Assembly: GCA_028277645.1 (NCBI GenBank)
Contig: JANQFV010000029.1
Location: 1 to 62,914 of the forward strand
Source: Phycisphaerae bacterium
GTDB taxonomy: Bacteria; Planctomycetota; Phycisphaerae; UBA1845; Fen-1342
Direction: 5' to 3'
Length of the DNA: 62,914 bases
In this document: piece after piece, positions 34,399 through 42,759 of the stretch
Layout: every line of letters starts with the position of its first letter
Position numbering within the stretch: position 1 is the first letter of the stretch
Position numbers and translations under genes: made by a program
The notes under the pieces: generated by a model
Databases searched by the model: none
Told to the model about the DNA's origin: nothing
The model's input: the letters and a program-made list of their open reading frames with translations, nothing else

Positions 34399-36306
34399 TT
34401 GGACGAACATGTTTTGGTGGGACTGACCGCCGTCGTCGCACTCGGCGTTGGCGCGCAGTGGTTGGCTTGGCGGTTGCGGCTGCCTTCGATCTTGTTGCTG
34501 TTGACGTTCGGGTTTTTGGCCGGGCCGGTGGCGCGGAGCTTCTGGCACGAGGTCGCGATCAGCCCGGACGATCTGTTCGGCAAGCTGCTGCTGCCGGTGG
34601 TTTCGCTGTCGGTCGCCGTCATCCTGTACGAAGGGGGGCTGAGCCTCAGTCTGCGCGACCTGCCCAAAGTCGGCGGTGTCGTGCGCAACCTGGTCACGGT
34701 GGGGATGCTCGTGACGTGGCTGCTGTCCGCGGTCGCGGCACACTGGGTCATCGGGTGGGACTGGAACCTGTCGCTGCTGGCCGGTGCGCTACTGGTCGTC
34801 AGCGGACCGACGGTGATTCTGCCGCTGCTGCGACACGTGCGACCGGCGGGTGTCATCGGCCCGATCATCAAGTGGGAAGGCATCGTCATCGATCCGATCG
34901 GGGCGTTGCTGGCGGTGCTGGTGTATGAGGTCGCGTTCGCCGCCGCTCCGGGTGAGGGGGCCAGCACCGCGGTGATGGGCGTGGTGCGGACGGTGTTTCT
35001 GGGTGGGGGCATCGGCGTTGTGGCGGGGCTGCTGCTGGCACTGCTCGTCCGCAAGCACGGCATCCCAGATTTCCTGCACAACGCGGTGTCGCTGATGCTG
35101 GTGACGGCGGCGTACACAGGATCGAACGCGTTGCAGGGCGAGTCGGGCCTGTTCGCCGTGACGGTGATGGGATTTGCACTCGCGAACCAGCGTTTCGCCA
35201 AGGTACACCACATCATTGACTTCAAAGAGAACCTGCGCGTTCTGCTGATCTCGTTCCTGTTCATCCTGCTGTCGGCGCGGCTGGAGTTCGCGGATCTGCG
35301 GGAATTGGGCCTGACCAGCGTGCTGTTCGTACTGCTGCTGATCATCGTCGTGCGGCCGATCGCGACGGCGGTGTCGACGTTCGGCACGAAACTGACGCTG
35401 CCGGAACGTGGCTTCCTGGCCTGGATGGCGCCGCGCGGGATCGTGGCGGCGGCGGTCGCGTCGGTGTTCGCGCTGCGGCTGGAGGAGTCGGTGCCGGAAG
35501 CACGGGCACTCGTGCCGCTGACGTTTCTGACGATCGTGATGACGGTCGCGATCTACGGGCTGACGGCGGCGCCACTGGCACGCCGGCTCGGTCTGGCCGA
35601 CGACAGCCCGCAGGGGCTGCTGATCCTGGGCGCGCACGCGTGGGCACGGGCGCTGGCAGAGATTCTGAAGCGCGAGAACGTGCAGGTCGCACTGGTCGAC
35701 CGCAATCGTGAGAACATCAAGTCCGCGAAGATGGCGGGCATAACGTCGTACGCCGACAACGTGCTGGCAGATCATCTGCTGGAGGAGATCGATCTGCGCG
35801 GCATTGGCCGGCTGCTGGCGCTGACGCCGAACGATGAAGTGAACGCACTGGCGGTCCAGCGCTTCGAGCGGGTCTTTGATCGGGCCGGTGTGTATCAGCT
35901 CGCGCCGCCAACTGAACGGCGGGGTACGAAGGCTGTGCCGCGGGAAATGCACGGCCGGTTGCTGTTCGGGCGAGAGCTGACCTACGCGGCGTTCAATGAG
36001 CGCTTCTTTGGCCGCGGGCACGTCTTCCGGGCGACGAGCATCACGGAGACCTTCAGCTTCGACGCGTTCCGCGAGCGCTACGGTGACAACGTCGTGCCGA
36101 TGGTCATCCGCCGCGCGAACGGCGACGTGGCCGTCATCACCGCGCAGCAGGATAACAAGCCGCGCGCGGGTGACACGCTGATCAGCCTGGGACCGCGGGA
36201 AGAGAAGTCGGTGGATGATAAGAAGCGGGGGAAGAAGGAAGATGGGGAAACGGACCCGGGGAACGCGATCCCCCTCCCTGGAAGGGAGGGGATGGGGGAG
36301 GGTTGA
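34399..36306 (+). CDS. Cation/proton antiporter (CPA family) with C-terminal TrkA-N-like domain
   Basis: A 635-aa protein starting at TTG 34399 behind AGGAG. Residues about 1-395 form 11-12 membrane helices of a Na+/H+ or K+/H+ exchanger. Residues about 400-530 form a Rossmann-like TrkA-N regulatory domain (GLLILGAHAWARALAE, then VALVDRNRENI), as in K+/H+ exchangers. The role is ion and pH homeostasis; the ion cannot be read from sequence. The last 25 residues come from a Pro/Gly-coding repeat (36269 on) that the gene runs into, so the natural end was probably shorter. Confidence 0.86.
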   Translation: MDEHVLVGLTAVVALGVGAQWLAWRLRLPSILLLLTFGFLAGPVARSFWHEVAISPDDLFGKLLLPVVSLSVAVILYEGGLSLSLRDLPKVGGVVRNLVTVGMLVTWLLSAVAAHWVIGWDWNLSLLAGALLVVSGPTVILPLLRHVRPAGVIGPIIKWEGIVIDPIGALLAVLVYEVAFAAAPGEGASTAVMGVVRTVFLGGGIGVVAGLLLALLVRKHGIPDFLHNAVSLMLVTAAYTGSNALQGESGLFAVTVMGFALANQRFAKVHHIIDFKENLRVLLISFLFILLSARLEFADLRELGLTSVLFVLLLIIVVRPIATAVSTFGTKLTLPERGFLAWMAPRGIVAAAVASVFALRLEESVPEARALVPLTFLTIVMTVAIYGLTAAPLARRLGLADDSPQGLLILGAHAWARALAEILKRENVQVALVDRNRENIKSAKMAGITSYADNVLADHLLEEIDLRGIGRLLALTPNDEVNALAVQRFERVFDRAGVYQLAPPTERRGTKAVPREMHGRLLFGRELTYAAFNERFFGRGHVFRATSITETFSFDAFRERYGDNVVPMVIRRANGDVAVITAQQDNKPRAGDTLISLGPREEKSVDDKKRGKKEDGETDPGNAIPLPGREGMGEG

Positions 36307-36360
36307 ATCCCCCGTAGGCGAAACCCCCCTCTCCCAACCTCTCCCCCAGGGGGAGAGGGA
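36269..36360. repeat. Palindromic G/C-rich repeat element
   Basis: Two hairpins make up the element: CCCTCCCT/AGGGAGGG and CCTCTCCC/GGGGAGAGG, separated by about 40 bases. It resembles dispersed REP-like 'LPLGEGWGEG'-coding repeats seen in many genomes. It overlaps the 3' end of the antiporter gene. Confidence 0.6.
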
Positions 36361-36375
36361 TAATAGATTCTCCGC

Positions 36376-37563
36376 TTACCGCGCGGACACCGGCTGCGTG
36401 GGGATGAGTTCTAACATGCGGTTGAGCGCAACGCGCGACCACCTGGCCGTCTCTTCGTCCACTACGATTTGATTGACGACGTTATCTTCGACCAGGTTCT
36501 CCAGCACCCAGCACAGGTGCCGCAGGTCGATGCGGTACATCGTGGTACACAGGCACTGAAAGTTGGACAAGGCGCGCACCTTCTTGTCCGCGATCGTCTT
36601 GGTCAATCGGTCCACCAGGTGAACTTCAGTGCCGATCGCCCAGTGCGTGCCGGGCTCGGCCTCGGTCACCGTCTTGATGATGTACTCAGTGCTGCCGACG
36701 TAGTCCGCGAGCTGGCACACTTCCCATTGGCACTCGGGGTGGACGATGACGTTGTACTGCTCGGGCAGTTTGCGGATCGCGTGGACCTGCTCCGGCGTGT
36801 ACAGCATGTGGACTGAGCAGTGACCCTTCCAGAGCAGGACGCGCGCGTCGCGGATCTGCTCCGGCGTCAGACCACCATTGGGCAGTTCGGGATCGACGAC
36901 CGCCATACGTTCGAGCGGCCAGCCCATGGCGTACGCGGTGTTGCGGCCGAGATGTTGATCGGGCAGGAATAGAACCTTGCGGCCGGCATCGGAGGGGGAG
37001 TCGGGATCGACGCCCTCGAGCGCCCACTCGAGCACGAGTTTCGCATTCGAGCTGGTGCAGCACGCGCCGTCGTTCCGCCCGACGAACGCCTTGATCGCGG
37101 CGGTCGAGTTCACGTACGTGATCGGGACGATCGGCGCGTTGGTGTGCTGTTGCAGCTCGTCCCAAATGCCCTCGAGATCGTCGATGTCGGCCATGTCCGC
37201 CATGCTGCAACCGGCCTTGAGATCGGGCAGGATGACCTTCTGGCGATCCGACGTGAGGATGTCCGCGGTCTCAGCCATGAAATGTACGCCGCAGAAGACG
37301 ATGTAGTCGGCATCGGTCTGCTCGGCGGCGATCTTCGCGAGCTTGAGGCTGTCGCCGGTGAAATCGGCGAAGGCGATGACGTCGTCACGCTGATAGTGGT
37401 GGCCGAGGAGGACGACGCGCGCGCCGAGCTTCTCGCGGGTGGCGCGGATTCGGCCGGCTAACTCATCGTCGGGGGCCTCGGTGTACTCGGTCGAGAGCGG
37501 GAGCTGCGTTGGCATATGCAGGATCCGACTGAACTCTGTGAGAATCCGCGGCCTCGTTCCCAT
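36376..37563 (-). CDS. nadA: Quinolinate synthase A
   Basis: A 395-aa enzyme that condenses iminoaspartate with dihydroxyacetone phosphate to quinolinate in NAD synthesis. It carries a [4Fe-4S] cluster. Visible signature parts are VVLLGHHYQRDDV, FCGVHFMAETADIL, GCSMADM and HPECQWEV, and Cys ligands lie in each third of the protein. ATG 37563 or ATG 37515 (MPTQLP) could start translation; neither has a strong Shine-Dalgarno. No nadB or nadC is in the window. Confidence 0.93.
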   Translation of the reverse strand: MGTRPRILTEFSRILHMPTQLPLSTEYTEAPDDELAGRIRATREKLGARVVLLGHHYQRDDVIAFADFTGDSLKLAKIAAEQTDADYIVFCGVHFMAETADILTSDRQKVILPDLKAGCSMADMADIDDLEGIWDELQQHTNAPIVPITYVNSTAAIKAFVGRNDGACCTSSNAKLVLEWALEGVDPDSPSDAGRKVLFLPDQHLGRNTAYAMGWPLERMAVVDPELPNGGLTPEQIRDARVLLWKGHCSVHMLYTPEQVHAIRKLPEQYNVIVHPECQWEVCQLADYVGSTEYIIKTVTEAEPGTHWAIGTEVHLVDRLTKTIADKKVRALSNFQCLCTTMYRIDLRHLCWVLENLVEDNVVNQIVVDEETARWSRVALNRMLELIPTQPVSAR

Positions 37564-37611
37564 GGGCCGCCTAACGGTATCGTAGCGCTGCCTGGCGGTG
37601 GATTCCAGCGG

Positions 37612-38013
37612 TCATGCAACGGCCGCGCGTGTCCGACGACGCCACTCCAGTAGGGCCAGGGTCGGCACGAGCCCGGCGACGTTGCACAGGAAGTCGAGCG
37701 CGTCCGCGCTGCGGCCGAAGAACTGCTGCGTGAACTCGTCGAACGCCGCGTACAGCGTCAGCCAGAACCCGGCGATCCAGACGAAACGCCACGTGAGCGG
37801 ACGTCCGAGCGTCTCCGCGCATCGCCAGAAGAGAAACGCGAGCAGTGCGTAGGCGAAGACGTGTGACCACTTGTCCGGCGAGGGGATTGGGCCGGTCATG
37901 CGCAGCCGCGGCAGGTGCGTCACGCAGAAGAGGAACACCCAATACGTCGGCAGCGCCCGTCGGTACCAATGGCGCCAGGGTGGTTCGGTCGTCTTGCGGT
38001 GCAGGAGCTTCAC
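37612..38013 (-). CDS. VanZ-like membrane protein
   Basis: A 133-aa protein with four hydrophobic segments and the VanZ-like pattern PSPDKWSHVFAYALLAFLF followed by AAFDEFTQQFF. VanZ proteins give low teicoplanin resistance in enterococci; most homologues have no known role. The GTG start overlaps the stop of the ParA gene (GTGA), so the two are translationally coupled. Confidence 0.8.
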   Translation of the reverse strand: MKLLHRKTTEPPWRHWYRRALPTYWVFLFCVTHLPRLRMTGPIPSPDKWSHVFAYALLAFLFWRCAETLGRPLTWRFVWIAGFWLTLYAAFDEFTQQFFGRSADALDFLCNVAGLVPTLALLEWRRRTRAAVA

Positions 38014-38924
38014 GATTCGACGGGACGCTCGACGGGCGACGCGGGCTCGGGCGTCGCGTCGGGAGCGAAGTCGGCGGGATTCGACGGTGCGACGTCTTCG
38101 ACGGGCTGCGCTGCGGCGGCGGTGACACTTTCTTGAGGGGCCGGGTCGCCGGCGAGCTCTTGCGCCAGTGCGAGGTAGTCGATGGCGCCGTTACTGCTTG
38201 GCGCGTAGTCGAGCACACTCTGGCCGAAGCTGGGGCACTCGGCGAGCTTGATGTTGCGGCGAATGACGGTCGAGAAGACGCGCGCGTTTCGCCAGGGGTC
38301 ATCCGGTCCGGCGGCGGCGATGAACTCGGTCACGTCTCGGTGAACTTCCTGGGCGAGACGCGTCCCGCTTTCGTACATGCACAGCACGATGCCGGAGATG
38401 TGCAGTGGCGGGTTGAGCACTCCGCGGACGAGTGTCACGGTCTCAAGCAGCCGCCCGAGCCCCTGGAGTGCCAGGAAGTGCGGCTGTAGCGGGATGATCA
38501 CTTCGTTGACCGCGGCCAGCGCGTTGATCGTCAATAGGCCGAGCGACGGGGCGCAGTCGACGATGCAGAAGTCGAATGACTGCTGATAGGTCGACAGGAC
38601 GCGGGCCAGGGCAGTCTCGCGATCGGCGGTCTCGGCGAGCTCCAGCTCCGCGCCGACGAGGTCGAGCGATGCGGGGATCACAATGAGATTGTCGTCTACG
38701 CTGCGTGCCACGTCGGCAATGGGTACATCGCTGGTGAGAAGCTCGTAGACGCTGCGGTCGCCGTCGATGAGCTCGAGGCCCAGGTGCAGCGTGGCATGGC
38801 ACTGCGGGTCAAGGTCGATCAACAGGACACGGTGGCCGCTACGGGCCAGGGCGGCGACGGTGTTGACGGCCGTTGTGGTCTTGCCGACGCCGCCTTTCTG
38901 ATTGAGGATCGCGATCGAGCGCAT
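38010..38924 (-). CDS. ParA/Soj-type ATPase
   Basis: A 304-aa deviant-Walker ATPase: KGGVGKTTT as Walker A with the signature Lys, VLLIDLDPQ as A-prime, and FCIVDCAPSLG as Walker B. These proteins move cargo, usually chromosome or plasmid origins, over the nucleoid. The last 50 residues are a Pro/Ala-rich tail absent from most ParA. No ParB gene or parS site (TGTTTCACGTGAAACA-like) is seen nearby, so the cargo is open. It is followed by the VanZ-like gene. Confidence 0.88.
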   Translation of the reverse strand: MRSIAILNQKGGVGKTTTAVNTVAALARSGHRVLLIDLDPQCHATLHLGLELIDGDRSVYELLTSDVPIADVARSVDDNLIVIPASLDLVGAELELAETADRETALARVLSTYQQSFDFCIVDCAPSLGLLTINALAAVNEVIIPLQPHFLALQGLGRLLETVTLVRGVLNPPLHISGIVLCMYESGTRLAQEVHRDVTEFIAAAGPDDPWRNARVFSTVIRRNIKLAECPSFGQSVLDYAPSSNGAIDYLALAQELAGDPAPQESVTAAAAQPVEDVAPSNPADFAPDATPEPASPVERPVES

Positions 38925-38949
38925 GAAGGCAGTATAAGCGGCGGCCGGC

Positions 38950-38987
38950 GTAGCTGTCAGCTTTCAGCCGTCAGCTATCAGCCAGAC
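38950..38987. repeat. Short TCAGC-type degenerate repeat
   Basis: Four near-copies of an eight-base unit around TCAGC(T/C) lie between the ParA gene and the DUF3553 gene. They look like a remnant short tandem repeat. Confidence 0.45.
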
Positions 38988-38992
38988 GGTGC

Positions 38993-39589
38993 CTAGAGCG
39001 GTCTTCGCAGGGCGGCGAGCATTTGCTCGCGGGCGTCGACGGGGAAGCCGTCGAGCAGTGCACGCAGGGCTTCGGGGCCGTCGTTCTGTTTGACCAGGGC
39101 GGCAGACTTGCGTAGCTCGGAGTCACGCTCGTTGCAGAATGCGCGAAACGCGATCAGTAGTTCGTCCCGCGACCACAGGCTCAGTGGATCCGCAACGTTG
39201 GCCTGTCGGCGGGCCCAGCGCAGGAGCGATTCGGGCTCTTCTGTGAGTGTGTAGAGCGGGGCCAGCACGGTCACGCGCTGCGCGGGCGTCCCGAGAAACT
39301 TCGCGATCTCGGTTGGCAGCGTGACCAGGCGATCGTCGAGCGTGCGACCGCCGATCTCGTCCAGCCAGCCGGCCTCGCGCTGGGGCTCGTCCTCCGGTGG
39401 AGCCAGTTTCGCCGGCGGGACAACCATCTGTCGGTGACCTGTTGCGAACTGGATCGAGACGCGATGCACCGGCTTGCCGCTGACGCGTGTGGGCTGAATA
39501 CGGAGCACCGTGCCGACGCCCCATTCCGGGCGGCTCGGAACGCATACGCGCTGGCCGACGAGCGAGTTGTCCACGACGAGGTCCGACAT
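38993..39589 (-). CDS. DUF3553-domain protein
   Basis: A 198-aa protein. Residues about 8-60 match the small barrel of DUF3553 (GQRVCVPSRPEWGVGTVLRI), a fold also found at the end of UvrD/PcrA-like helicases where it contacts RNA polymerase. The rest is helical, without a known domain. Of several possible starts, ATG 39589 (MSDLVVD) fits the domain best. It is separated from the ParA gene by 68 bases containing a degenerate repeat. Confidence 0.65.
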   Translation of the reverse strand: MSDLVVDNSLVGQRVCVPSRPEWGVGTVLRIQPTRVSGKPVHRVSIQFATGHRQMVVPPAKLAPPEDEPQREAGWLDEIGGRTLDDRLVTLPTEIAKFLGTPAQRVTVLAPLYTLTEEPESLLRWARRQANVADPLSLWSRDELLIAFRAFCNERDSELRKSAALVKQNDGPEALRALLDGFPVDAREQMLAALRRPL

Positions 39590-39754
39590 CGGGTGCAGCA
39601 TACAATACTGCACGTACGTTCACTACGCACCGAAGCGCTGGAGATCCGCCCAGCTTTGCGCTGGCAATCTCCTTCGCCCACGGCATAATACCGGCGTAGG
39701 GTTGCAACGGACTGCGGCCTCTCTGCCGCCATTTGCGTAGAGCGAGGTGGAACC

Positions 39755-40516
39755 ATGGCTCTTTACGCAGCACTCACTTTTTGGTTGCTGGTGATCATGT
39801 TTTCGGCGTGGGGCATCCACGAATTGTGGAGCCGGTTGATCAAACCGCGCGTCGTCAACTCCATCCTGCTGCCCGGCACGCTCATCGCGCAATTGGGCCA
39901 CGTGATGGGGCTGCTCGTCAGCGGTGCTCCCGTGCGTAACACGCAGCTCATGGGTGACGATGAAGAGGGTAAGCCGACGTCTGATCCGCCAGACCGTCAG
40001 CGGTTGCCGGTCATCGGTCCGATCCTGGTGGGGCTGCTACCGCTGGCGGCGTGCGCGGTGTGCCTGTACCTCGTGTCGGTCCAGTGGGGGATGGGCGTGG
40101 TGCGAAACCTGTCCGGCGGATCGTCGCTCCTGCTGCCGCAGGCGCTGCCGCTGACGCTGGCAGGTTTGTGGGAGATGCTGAGAAACAGCGTCACGCTGGT
40201 CGAGGCGATGCTGGATGCGATCCTGCGCAGCGACGTCCTGAACTGGTCGACCGCGTTGTTCCTGTATCTCGCGGTCTGCCTCACGGTGCGTATGGCGCCG
40301 TTTGAAGGCAATCGCCGCGGGGCGGTCGGCGCGATTTTCCTGGCCGCAATCGTGATTGCGATTATCGCTACGCTCATCCCGACAGCGCGGGAGTTCATCC
40401 TGACTAGCTGGCCGATCCTGAGCTTCGCGGTTGGGATGCTGCTGTTCCTTCTTCTCGTAACGCTTTTGGTGTCCGGCGCGGTCGGATTCGTGCGCGTGCT
40501 GGCGCGAGACGAGTAA
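39755..40516 (+). CDS. Integral membrane protein, possibly a degenerate M50-like relative
   Basis: A 253-aa protein with five to six hydrophobic segments. A polar stretch (about residues 65-85, DDEEGKPTSDPPDR) is probably cytoplasmic. The segment LLPGTLIAQLGHVMGLL has the frame of the M50 zinc motif (HELGHALA) but with Gln in place of the first two residues, so a zinc site is not expected. GAGGTGG precedes the ATG. Function unknown. Confidence 0.7.
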   Translation: MALYAALTFWLLVIMFSAWGIHELWSRLIKPRVVNSILLPGTLIAQLGHVMGLLVSGAPVRNTQLMGDDEEGKPTSDPPDRQRLPVIGPILVGLLPLAACAVCLYLVSVQWGMGVVRNLSGGSSLLLPQALPLTLAGLWEMLRNSVTLVEAMLDAILRSDVLNWSTALFLYLAVCLTVRMAPFEGNRRGAVGAIFLAAIVIAIIATLIPTAREFILTSWPILSFAVGMLLFLLLVTLLVSGAVGFVRVLARDE

Positions 40517-40679
40517 GCCGTGGTGGGGCCAATTGTTAGCGGACGTCCGGGCGCAGAGCTTTGCGACGGACGGGCGGGATTTTGCCGATCATTGACTTGA
40601 GTCGTAGACTTAGTACGTAGGCGGTGCCGCGCTGGACCGCTGTGATCTCAACCCGGCTGATTCCTGGGAGTTGTCTCTG

Positions 40680-42494
40680 ATGCGTCAGCAGCACACTTTC
40701 CGTCGTTCGAGCTTGTTTGTTCTCGCGGCGTGTTCCGTTATGGGACTGCTTGTTTTGGTGGGGGGTTGCCCGCCGCAGACCGGTACTCCAGGTGATCCGA
40801 ATACCGGTGGAGATCCCAACACGAACGACTCGAACAGTGGTGGAGACCCGAACACCGGCGGTGGCGATAACAACGGGGGTGATCCTAACTCGGGGGGTAA
40901 CAACAACGGTGGCGGAAACAACAACTCCGGCGGGAACAACAATTCGGGCGGAAACAACAACAATGGCGGTGGCACGACCGACCCCAACGACCCCAATGAC
41001 CCGGGTGGCGGGGATCCTGACGACGGCAGTGACATCAACACGCCGGCGCCGACCGACCTCGATTGGGAGATGCTGATCGAGACCGGCGAGCAGGTGCCGG
41101 ATCAGACGTCCGGCGTGACGTTCGCCGTCTTTGGCAACCCGGTGATCGACGCCGAGGGTCGCGTCGCGTTCTGGGCCGTTTATTCCGGTCCGGGCGCGCT
41201 GGGGCACGGCGGGCTCTATGTTTGGGAGGATGGTACACTGACGCGCGTCGTTCACGACGACCCGACCGATACCGGGATCGTCCCCAGCCGAGCGACCGAC
41301 GACTATTTCGGGGATTACGACGGGTTCGACCCTGTCCTGCAAGATGTTGTCTGGGGCGATGGCGGTCGTTTGCTGTTCGTCACGGACATCGCCGGCGAGA
41401 AAAACTCGCGCGGGATCTATCGGTGGCGGGCCTCGGACGGCGACATTGTGCGGGTCGCCGATCTCGAACAGGTCGAACTCCTGTTCGATGACGCAGCGCA
41501 GGGTGCGTTCGATCCGGACTTCGACCTGCCGGGCGTGGCCGACAACGGGTTAGCGTTCTTCGGCGTGAGCTATACGTACATCTCGACGCAGGGCAGCGGG
41601 CTGGACGTGTTCAAGACCGGGAAGGGTGTGTTCAAGAGTACCGGGACCGCCGTGTCCGTCGTGGCCGACTCGCGACACAGCGTCCTTGAGCCCGGCGACG
41701 TGCCGGACCAGGACACCAACGTGTACTGGAACACCGTCGACACGCTTTCCACGGTCAATGGTGACGGACAGATGATCTTCGGCGGCCGGTACACGAACGG
41801 CGACGGCAGCGGAGGTGTCTACCTGCATACCGGCGGGACGAGCTACCGGGTCATCGACAACCGTTCGCCGGCGCCGCCTTGGCCGGGATTGTCGGATGCG
41901 ACGCTTAGACAGGTTATCGCCGATTTCTCGATCGGACCGAACGGTCACATTGCCGTCGAGGGTAAGCTGGACGACAACACCGGCGCTGTCGTGCGCGAGA
42001 CAGTGGTCTTGTGGGACTTCGGCACGGAATCGTGGACGGAGCTGCGCGGTCCGGATGACCTGCCCGTGACCGAACTGCTCACCGGTGTCAGCGATGACGG
42101 CGAGGTCGTTGTTCGCACGGACGAAGAACCGTACCTGATGAGCGAATCGAAACTCGTGCGGATTGCGAACGACATTCCGTCGGGTGTGTCACCTTCCGAT
42201 ATCGTCTGGCCGGCGGAGGCCGGTGCATTGAATAACGCGGGTCGAGCGTTGATCGCCTATGAGTACGGCGACGGATCACGCGGGCTGGGGCTCTGGACCG
42301 GCGACGAGACGCTCGTCGTCGTTGATGCCAAGCAGAACATCCCGGAACCTGAGATTACGGTGGTCGGTAAGGTCGACAGCCCGCGACGCGACCGCGCGGG
42401 CCGCAGCAGCATGTTGAACGACTCGGACGAGATGACGTTCCGACTGGTGTTCGTCGGCGGTCAACAGGCGATCTACGTCGCACGGGGCCAATAA
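40680..42494 (+). CDS. Lipoprotein with Asn/Gly-rich linker and DUF7453-like body
   Basis: A 604-aa protein. ATG 40680 has GGGAG nine bases upstream. The lipobox is LVGGC, then Pro. Residues about 35-125 are low complexity, built from Gly, Asn, Asp and Pro (GGDPNT, NNNSGG). The body (about 130-604) consists of repeating beta units with VFGNPVIDAEGRVAFWA, VADNGLAFFG, VNGDGQMIFGGRY and LNDSDEMTFR. They look like blades of a propeller, as in DUF7453-type choice-of-anchor proteins. It is likely surface-exposed and held away from the membrane by the linker. Confidence 0.8.
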   Translation: MRQQHTFRRSSLFVLAACSVMGLLVLVGGCPPQTGTPGDPNTGGDPNTNDSNSGGDPNTGGGDNNGGDPNSGGNNNGGGNNNSGGNNNSGGNNNNGGGTTDPNDPNDPGGGDPDDGSDINTPAPTDLDWEMLIETGEQVPDQTSGVTFAVFGNPVIDAEGRVAFWAVYSGPGALGHGGLYVWEDGTLTRVVHDDPTDTGIVPSRATDDYFGDYDGFDPVLQDVVWGDGGRLLFVTDIAGEKNSRGIYRWRASDGDIVRVADLEQVELLFDDAAQGAFDPDFDLPGVADNGLAFFGVSYTYISTQGSGLDVFKTGKGVFKSTGTAVSVVADSRHSVLEPGDVPDQDTNVYWNTVDTLSTVNGDGQMIFGGRYTNGDGSGGVYLHTGGTSYRVIDNRSPAPPWPGLSDATLRQVIADFSIGPNGHIAVEGKLDDNTGAVVRETVVLWDFGTESWTELRGPDDLPVTELLTGVSDDGEVVVRTDEEPYLMSESKLVRIANDIPSGVSPSDIVWPAEAGALNNAGRALIAYEYGDGSRGLGLWTGDETLVVVDAKQNIPEPEITVVGKVDSPRRDRAGRSSMLNDSDEMTFRLVFVGGQQAIYVARGQ

Positions 42495-42516
42495 CGCCTA
42501 CGCGCACGAGTGACGC

Positions 42517-42577
42517 ACGCTACATCGTTCACTCCGAACGTCCCGGTTCGTGAGTGTAACGGTGTAGCGTTTTTTTC
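42517..42577 (+). terminator. Strong rho-independent terminator
   Basis: A long stem (ACGCTACA/TGTAGCGT, then CGTT/AACG, CACTC/GAGTG) with single-base bulges runs into seven T. It stands 22 bases past the lipoprotein stop. Confidence 0.88.
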
Positions 42578-42759
42578 GGCCCAATCACACCCCTGGCGGA
42601 CGTCACCGGGTAGCCACCGGCAAACGGTGCGGTACTAACGCCCGTGCGCGATCGCGTCGATCTACGGGTGGGGCAGATGAGCACGTCAGGTATGGGTGGG
42701 TTCGCGTCGGTTCGGCGCGGGTTGGACGGTCGTGTCCTGAGTTGTGAGCGAGGTCGCAG

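Noticed and set aside
34789..36021. 410-codon open frame on the minus strand
   Set aside because: Antisense of the antiporter; a His/Arg/Gln-rich product is typical of GC-rich reverse-strand shadows.
37571..38302. 243-codon minus-strand frame across ParA and VanZ
   Set aside because: It runs in a different frame from both recognisable genes and has no family resemblance.
40810..40990. Repetitive GGTGGAGATCCC/AACAACGGCGG DNA as a separate repeat element
   Set aside because: It is the in-frame low-complexity linker of the lipoprotein at 40680-42494.
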